Shown piece after piece: positions 58,718 to 64,000 of a DNA stretch of 64,000 bases (positions within the stretch are counted from its first letter, which is position 1; every line of letters begins with the position of its first letter). The DNA comes from Monosporascus cannonballus (lineage: Eukaryota; Ascomycota; Sordariomycetes; Xylariales), in NCBI GenBank assembly GCA_004154925.1, contig QJNS01000014.1:372001-436000 (forward strand), written 5' to 3'. The translations under genes and the position numbers were made by a program. The notes beneath the pieces were generated by a model, which saw only the letters and a list, made by a program, of their open reading frames with translations, did not search any database and was not told the origin of the DNA.

Positions 58718-59300
58718 TTATTAAGGCTTAACGCCTATTAAAAAGCTTTTACCAGTAACGACGGAACTACCAGAAATAATTACGTCCCAATTAATGTTTT
58801 TAACGAACTAATCGGTATTACCGATACCAGACCAGTTTACGGGACCAGCAAAAGAAACCAATACGGCCATGAAAGCCTCGGCGATAGCCTGCTCCTGACG
58901 TTTTTGCTTTTTTAACTTTTCGAACGATTACAATTTCCGTTATATTATTTTTATTCCTTTTAAAGGAAAAAAAGCCTTTTATTTTCGAAAACAGATTAAA
59001 CGCCCAATAACCTTATTTATCTGTTGTTAATAATGTTTTCGTAATTTCAAAAAACATTTCTTTGTGAAAACTCTCTTTTATTTTAAATATTAATTTTCGG
59101 TACGAATATTTTCTAAAAAAAAACGCCAGTCTTATTGCAAAAGTATTTACGTTTAATGTAAGCTTTATATTTTAAAACGTTTTCCATAATTTCGTATTTC
59201 CAACTTTTTTTAAAAAAAATATAAAAAACATAACATATTCTTAAAATTGAAATCGTTAAATATAAAAAGCAGGTTTTGCCGACTAATAAAAAAAACCTAA
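58718..59300 (-). pseudogene. E6 antisense Zn2Cys6-like coiled-coil gene
   Basis: Opposite to E6 pol. Read leftward: the cluster YIFFFKKSWKY, EIMENVLK, YKAYIKRKYFCN keeps the spacing C-x2-C-x6-C-x8-C-x2-C-x6-C, with only the last Cys intact. Then KAFFPLKGIKII and SFEKLKKQKRQEQAIAEAF. The well-kept tail is VSFAGPVNWSGIGNTD, stop, FVKNINWDVIISGSSVV, TGKSFLIGVKP, then a TAA at the former Gln and the stop 58720-58718. The tail aligns with E1/E2/E5 tails (NW/DW, then S-L-I-G near the end). Confidence 0.7.
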
Positions 59301-59401
59301 CGACGATTTTTAATAATACGACGCGATATCGTAAAAAAACAGATAATATTTATCAGAAAAAATAAAATCTTAAGAGCAAAATTTAAGAAAAAGGGAAATC
59401 G

Positions 59402-59780
59402 TATTATGACCTGACAAATTTCGGCCTTAGGAAACGGTTAACGAAAATAATACGGACCACCTCCCAGGTCACGTAATAAGTACTTAGCAAAAATTTACCA
59501 AGTTCAAATAATTAATATTAAGTAATTATTTAGCAAAAACTTGTTAAACATAATTAAATAAAAATAAGTAGTAATACTAAGAACTAATATATATATACTT
59601 TTTATTTCTATAATTTAAATAACTTCAGTTTGCAATAATAATTCGTTACCCAAGGCACTTTTAATATTACGAGACGTAATACGATTACTGTATTTATTGC
59701 TCAGTTTTCCACGATACTCCTGCCAACATAAACTCGTACGACTAAGGTTTAATAGTTGGTTAAACCGCCTAGCCGTCACA
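59402..59780 (+). repeat. E6 3' LTR, 379 bp
   Basis: TATTATGACCTGAC .. CTAGCCGTCACA; same length as the 5' copy. Confidence 0.92.
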
Positions 59781-60118
59781 TTCGTACCCTAGCCCTAAAA
59801 TTCGAAAGTAACGAAAATCCCAACGTACGAACATTCCTTTGCGCGAATAACGTCTCTTTCGCAAATAATCCTGATCGGAAAAGCTTTTAGAGATTCGTAT
59901 TATTATTTTTCGGTAGCCCTATTGTATGGAAAGCCAACAAACAAAATATAATTACTATCTTAAGCATAAAGGTAAAATTGCTACCCCTTTTACAGACCGT
60001 TAAAGAAAACTTTTTTATACTAAGGTTATTTAAGGCTATTAGGCTAAAACTAAAGAAGGACCTGGTTATCCAAGTAAACAATAAGTAGACGATACAGCTA
60101 GTCACTGAAAAAGCAATA
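59781..60118 (+). pseudogene. E0 RNase H, second part
   Basis: After E6 the same element continues with ALEFESNENPNVRTFLCAND, VSFANNPDRKSSRDSYYYF and, after frame changes, a KPTNKI and VDNKQTIQLVTE-like end (observed with a stop). This is Copia RNase H, including the D.SFANNPDRKS motif. Homology ends near 60113. Confidence 0.75.
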
Positions 60119-60260
60119 TGTGTCATGACACAACTTGCCTCATCGTGATCAGGACCCCATTTTGGAGGTTGTGGCTGCGCCTGCGGCGCAGCAGTCATAG
60201 CCGTAGCTATAGCTTTTAATCAAAAAATATCTGTCAAGGGTCCAATATATTAGCCGAACT
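60119..60260. other. Short normal-GC patch with palindromes
   Basis: Follows the end of E0 homology. GTGTCATGACAC (60120-60131) is a 12-bp perfect palindrome. GCTGCGCC-TGC-GGCGCAGC (60174-60192) is a perfect 8-bp hairpin. Composition is ordinary, in contrast with both sides. Possible end of another transposon, but no termini could be matched. Confidence 0.5.
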
Positions 60261-63200
60261 CCTTTAAGAATAATACCCACAAAAACAATAAAACCTCCAA
60301 AATAAAGCCTAATAGCAAGTTCTAATTTTTTCATTCTATTTAATACGTTCCGATATAAATTTGCAGAAATCATTATTATTAATTTTAGCAATATATATTA
60401 GTTACAAAACTCCTTATATTTTAACGTATATAATTTAACGTAAAATTAAAATCTTTATTTCTTAATATAGCAATAATCTTAATTAATACGAAATAATAAT
60501 TGTTATAATAAAAAATTAATTTTAAATCCAAATTAATATATATTATAACCCTTTACCTTCTTTAAATCAATATGACAATAATATAACCCTATATATTAAC
60601 ATAATAATACATAAAGCTTAAAATCGCCCGTAACAAATCCCGAAACATATTTTTTAATTAACCAAATACGGCTAATATATTTAAAGGTTTAAGGTAAATA
60701 TTTTAAATTTTCGAATATTTAATTTTCCAAAGCAAAATATTTATTTTTATTTAAAGCCTTTACTGGTTTCTTACCGATATAAACATAATTAACTTATATA
60801 TTAACGTTATATATACGGCGAATAACGTAACAGAAACCTTACGCCGTCGATTTATTCATCTTATATTAAACGTTATATTTAATAAGTGAGGCCGTATTTT
60901 ATTAAAAAAACAGCTTAATACAATATATATTCTAGTTTTGGGAACATCCTTAATTAATCAAACTTTTTTAATAATTAACTAAATTATTATCGAAATAACA
61001 GTATTAATTAAATTAATAAAAGAATAACAAATTCTTATATTAATAATTTTATATTTTGTTTTTATCTCAATATTTACGGATAAAAAATGTTGTAACCTAA
61101 AATATTTAACCGTATAATTGCTAAATAATATAGCCATATTATTTTTAATTCTGAACAAATATTAAATATTTAATTTTAAATTGCTATATTAAAATTTATT
61201 TTCGAATAACGATACTATTTGAATATTATTAACGAAATATATTTATTATGAGAATTAAAAAATTTTCGACCTAAATATATTAATATCTATAACTTACGTT
61301 TTATTTTTTTATATCTATAAATATACGTATATAGTAATTGCTAATAATATTAGAAAAGATATTACGAAATATAACGGTTTTCGATAAATTAACGGCCTAA
61401 TTAAAAATGCCTATAAGGCGGAAATCCGGCATTTTAATATTAATCGTTTCGAAATTAATATTATTATTTTCGTTATACCTAAAGGTTAATATTTAATGTA
61501 AAAATATTTAAATTTTTTTAATTATTAATATATTCGAATTATTAAATAATATCCTCTTAATTTAATATAATAATTTACATTGTATTATTAAAATTATTTA
61601 TTTATATTAATAAATAAACAGAAATTATGGATATTTATAACCACCTAATAAAAGCTATAATAAACTGAGAATATTTATTGAAAATTATAAATAAAATTAT
61701 TAAGTTTTATAATTTCAAAATACTTTGCGGAAACCAAATTTATTTATATAATAACTTAAAGCCATTGGATAATCCTATCCGTATTATCGCATTTATTATT
61801 ATTTTTAAATTAAACATAAATATCCCGGATATTAAGTAAATAATATAGTAAAATATATAATAAAGGATTTTAATTAAGGATTTATAATAACGATTTAATT
61901 AAACATAATTAATTATAAACAATTATATTATTTGTACCTTATTAAGCGTTCGATAAATATTTAACAAAATTATTTATTTTTAAAAAAAGAAAAATAACAA
62001 AAAGAATACAGGCCCGGCAAATTAAAAACTATATTACCTATAAAAACATAAACGTCGTAATAAAAAATAATATAACGGACTTGAATAACAAGAAAACGAT
62101 ATAGAATTTATTGCAAATAATCGTAATTAAAATATAATAATTATCGAATGTTAATTTTAATTTGTAACCATTTAAAATATTACTTTTAAACGTTTCAAAT
62201 AAAATATTTTTAACCTGCAGTATCGGACAGAAATAAGGCCTTAATAATACGCGTTATTTAACGGCAAATATGTACGTAAGGCGATTTTAACATACTTAAA
62301 AAAACAAAATTATCATGATAAAAAAAACCGTAATAACCTAATTCCGGCTAAACCTTATTATAACATATATATGCTTAATTTTCTTTATATACCTAAACCT
62401 TTAAATTTAAAAATATTTGCATAAAAATAACGAAAAGCCGGTTTAATAAAACCGGTTTTTTAGGAAATATTAAAATCATAATATAAATAATAAACAAACG
62501 AATTATTTTTTATATAATACTTTCTATTTAATAATAAAAAATAAAATAGATATTCATTTTTATTAAACTTAAATAATTTTTGTTTAATAAATTTCCGAAT
62601 AAATTAAACGAAATTTAAAATCTATATTTAATTCAAAATATAATTAAATTAATTAAGGCCGTTTCCGGTTTCGATATATAACAATATTAAGATATCTTAA
62701 AAAACCGCTTATTTTTTACATTATATATAATATATAAAAAAGTTATATTTTCGATTTTACAAAAAATATAAGTAATTCTTTTAAACGAGAATATTCGTTT
62801 AATCGAAAATAACGGCATTATATCCTTATATTACAAACCAATATATATAAATTACGAACTATTATTATGTTATAAATTTAACAAATATCGGAAGAAATTA
62901 TAAGGCTGCTTTAAACCGTATTTTATTCTAATTAAAATGTATTGTTTATAATCTTTTAACTTAAATTAATAATTAACGGTTTAACGATAATCCTAATAAT
63001 TTAAATATTAAACCGGCATATAATTTATATACATTCGTAATTTAAAATTATAATTTCGATTATAATAACGTTTATATTTATATATATAATACGCAGTATA
63101 TTAAATAATTTTAATTAAAAGTTTATTTCGCCGTTCTTATTTATAACGTTAATATATAACTTATTTTTTATTACATTTAATTTGTAACCTTATTTTCGTT

Positions 63201-64000
63201 ACCGTAATTATATTTGCATAATTTATTTATATTTATATCGTTATCGAAATCGCCGATGTCGTTAAAACGTAATAAGTTTCAGCTCGAAATTATAGATAGT
63301 TTATCGAAAAAAAACCGAAATAATAATCTTTATCGAAATTAAGGAATTACGTATTAAAAATAAATAAATTTTATCGGATAATAATATTAATAACAAATTA
63401 AGAAAAACCCGTAATATTAGGTTAAAAAACAAAAACGAAATTTTACCAATTTTAATTAAAGGCGATAACATAAAACGCGCTTAATTATAATATAATACTA
63501 CGATTATAAAACGTAATAATTATCAATATTTATATAACATTAATTAAAACTATTAATATATTATATACTTTTTAAATTCCTTGTTTTTACTAATTTTTAA
63601 TTCATTATACTTTTACGGAATATTAATTTATTTAATCCGGATTAATTATATATTATAATAAGTGCGTAATAAAGTTTGTCAATTAAAAAAATTAACGAAA
63701 GTTTATATTCTATAATTTAAATTATTTTTCTAACTTATAGCCCTTAATTTACGACGCCGAATTAAAACTTTTTAATTTTTATTTTCCGGTTTATTTCTTT
63801 AAATTTGTCATATTAACTTTTAAAATATTCTTATTCTTTCCAACTTTTAAGGTACCTTAATTCGGATCGAATAAAATAAAAGATCGATTATATAAGTAAA
63901 TAAATAATAAAAATAATTTTTTGCCAATATCAAAAAAGCTATTTTTTCGTTATTAATATAATTATTTTAGCATCCGATATTTTTTAATAATTAATTCAAA
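60261..64000. other. AT-rich, RIP-like, unclassified repeat remnants
   Basis: About 3.7 kb with no gene and no homology to E0-E6 that I can see. No LTR ends found. A hairpin AAAGCCGGTTT / AAACCGGTTTTT lies at 62433-62461. Some stretches have long word-like frames (near 62840-62920) but stops are everywhere. Probably older transposon sequence. Confidence 0.5.

Larger units (their letters stand above)
52928..59780 (+). mobile_element. E6: Gypsy chromovirus inserted in E0
   Basis: 379-bp LTRs at both ends, perfect TTCGT duplication (52923-52927 and 59781-59785), total 6.85 kb, no nested guest. Gag-pol rightward, strongly RIP-damaged: the knuckle near 54312 reads YYNYNKIKHTVI with all Cys lost, and the RT box is YYFNNIFI near 56500. 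Purine tract AAGAAAAAGGGAAATCG before the 3' LTR. Antisense gene at 58718-59300. Confidence 0.92.
16076..60118 (+). mobile_element. E0: Copia-type element, split by four later insertions
   Basis: Base layer of the AT-rich block. Pieces in order: 5' LTR 16076-16281, gag-like 16304-16607, unassigned middle 44637-45036, RT 51664-52463, RNase H start 52773-52927, RNase H rest 59781-60118. Between them lie E1, E5, a solo LTR and E6. The pieces join in frame across the insertions: for example NIRPDLAKATSYL before E6 leads to FANNPDRKSSRD after it. Integrase is not recognisable and the 3' LTR is absent, so it was already deleted or truncated. It is less RIP-damaged than the inserted Gypsy elements. 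Confidence 0.75.

Noticed and set aside
60174..60220. Helitron 3' end
   Set aside because: The hairpin is present, but no CTRR terminus follows at the usual distance, no TC start was found, and no helicase was seen.
15300..64000. CRISPR array or mitochondrial DNA as explanation for the low GC
   Set aside because: No regular spacers; nested LTR elements with target duplications and RIP-type codon changes explain the composition.

Overview
The window reads as nuclear DNA of a filamentous ascomycete (Pezizomycotina). The left part carries secreted plant-cell-wall enzymes (a pectin methylesterase and an AA9 lytic polysaccharide monooxygenase). Introns are short (54-89 bp) with GT..AG ends. The right part is a very AT-rich block of LTR retrotransposons with the pattern left by repeat-induced point mutation (RIP): Cys codons turned into Tyr, Trp and Gln codons into stops, and TpA everywhere.

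Region 1, about 1-15,290, has ordinary base composition and holds the genes. From left to right: a pectinesterase running off the left edge (-), a Cys-rich triple-knuckle protein (+), an assembly gap flanked by poly-G and poly-C, an alpha/beta hydrolase (+), an AA9 LPMO (-), a two-exon protein with a duplicated DUF7726-like domain (+), a decayed Gypsy reverse-transcriptase scrap, a doubtful small gene (-), two related two-exon genes (-) sharing a CHORD-like zinc-binding C-terminus, an LTR relic, and an unrecognised gene (-) with an in-frame TAG and 78 more open codons behind it.

Region 2, about 15,290-64,000, is AT-rich and has no intact gene. It can be resolved almost completely into nested insertions. 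The base layer is a Copia-type element (E0, +) with its 5' LTR at 16,076-16,281 and RT/RNase H pieces as far as 60,118. Into it went E1 (16,608-44,631, -), E5 (45,037-51,663, -), a solo LTR (52,464-52,772) and E6 (52,928-59,780, +). E1 was itself hit by E2 (22,392-43,670, +), E2 by E3 (27,498-42,076, -), and E3 by E4 (29,403-36,691, -). Perfect 5-bp target duplications support E1 (TTTTG), E2 (TAAAG), E4 (TTAAT) and E6 (TTCGT); E3 and the solo LTR have near-perfect ones. E1-E6 are Gypsy elements with gag (CCHC knuckle), protease, RT, RNase H, integrase and a terminal chromodomain.

The most interesting observation is that all six Gypsy elements carry, between the chromodomain and the 3' LTR, a decayed gene on the strand OPPOSITE to gag-pol. 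Once Tyr codons at Cys positions are read as RIP products, each shows six cysteine positions with spacing close to C-x2-C-x6/7-C-x8/9-C-x2-C-x6/7-C, which is the fungal Zn(II)2Cys6 pattern, followed by a charged coiled-coil-like stretch. It runs tail to tail into the end of pol. This looks like a conserved antisense accessory gene of fungal chromoviruses. I do not know of a functional description of it.
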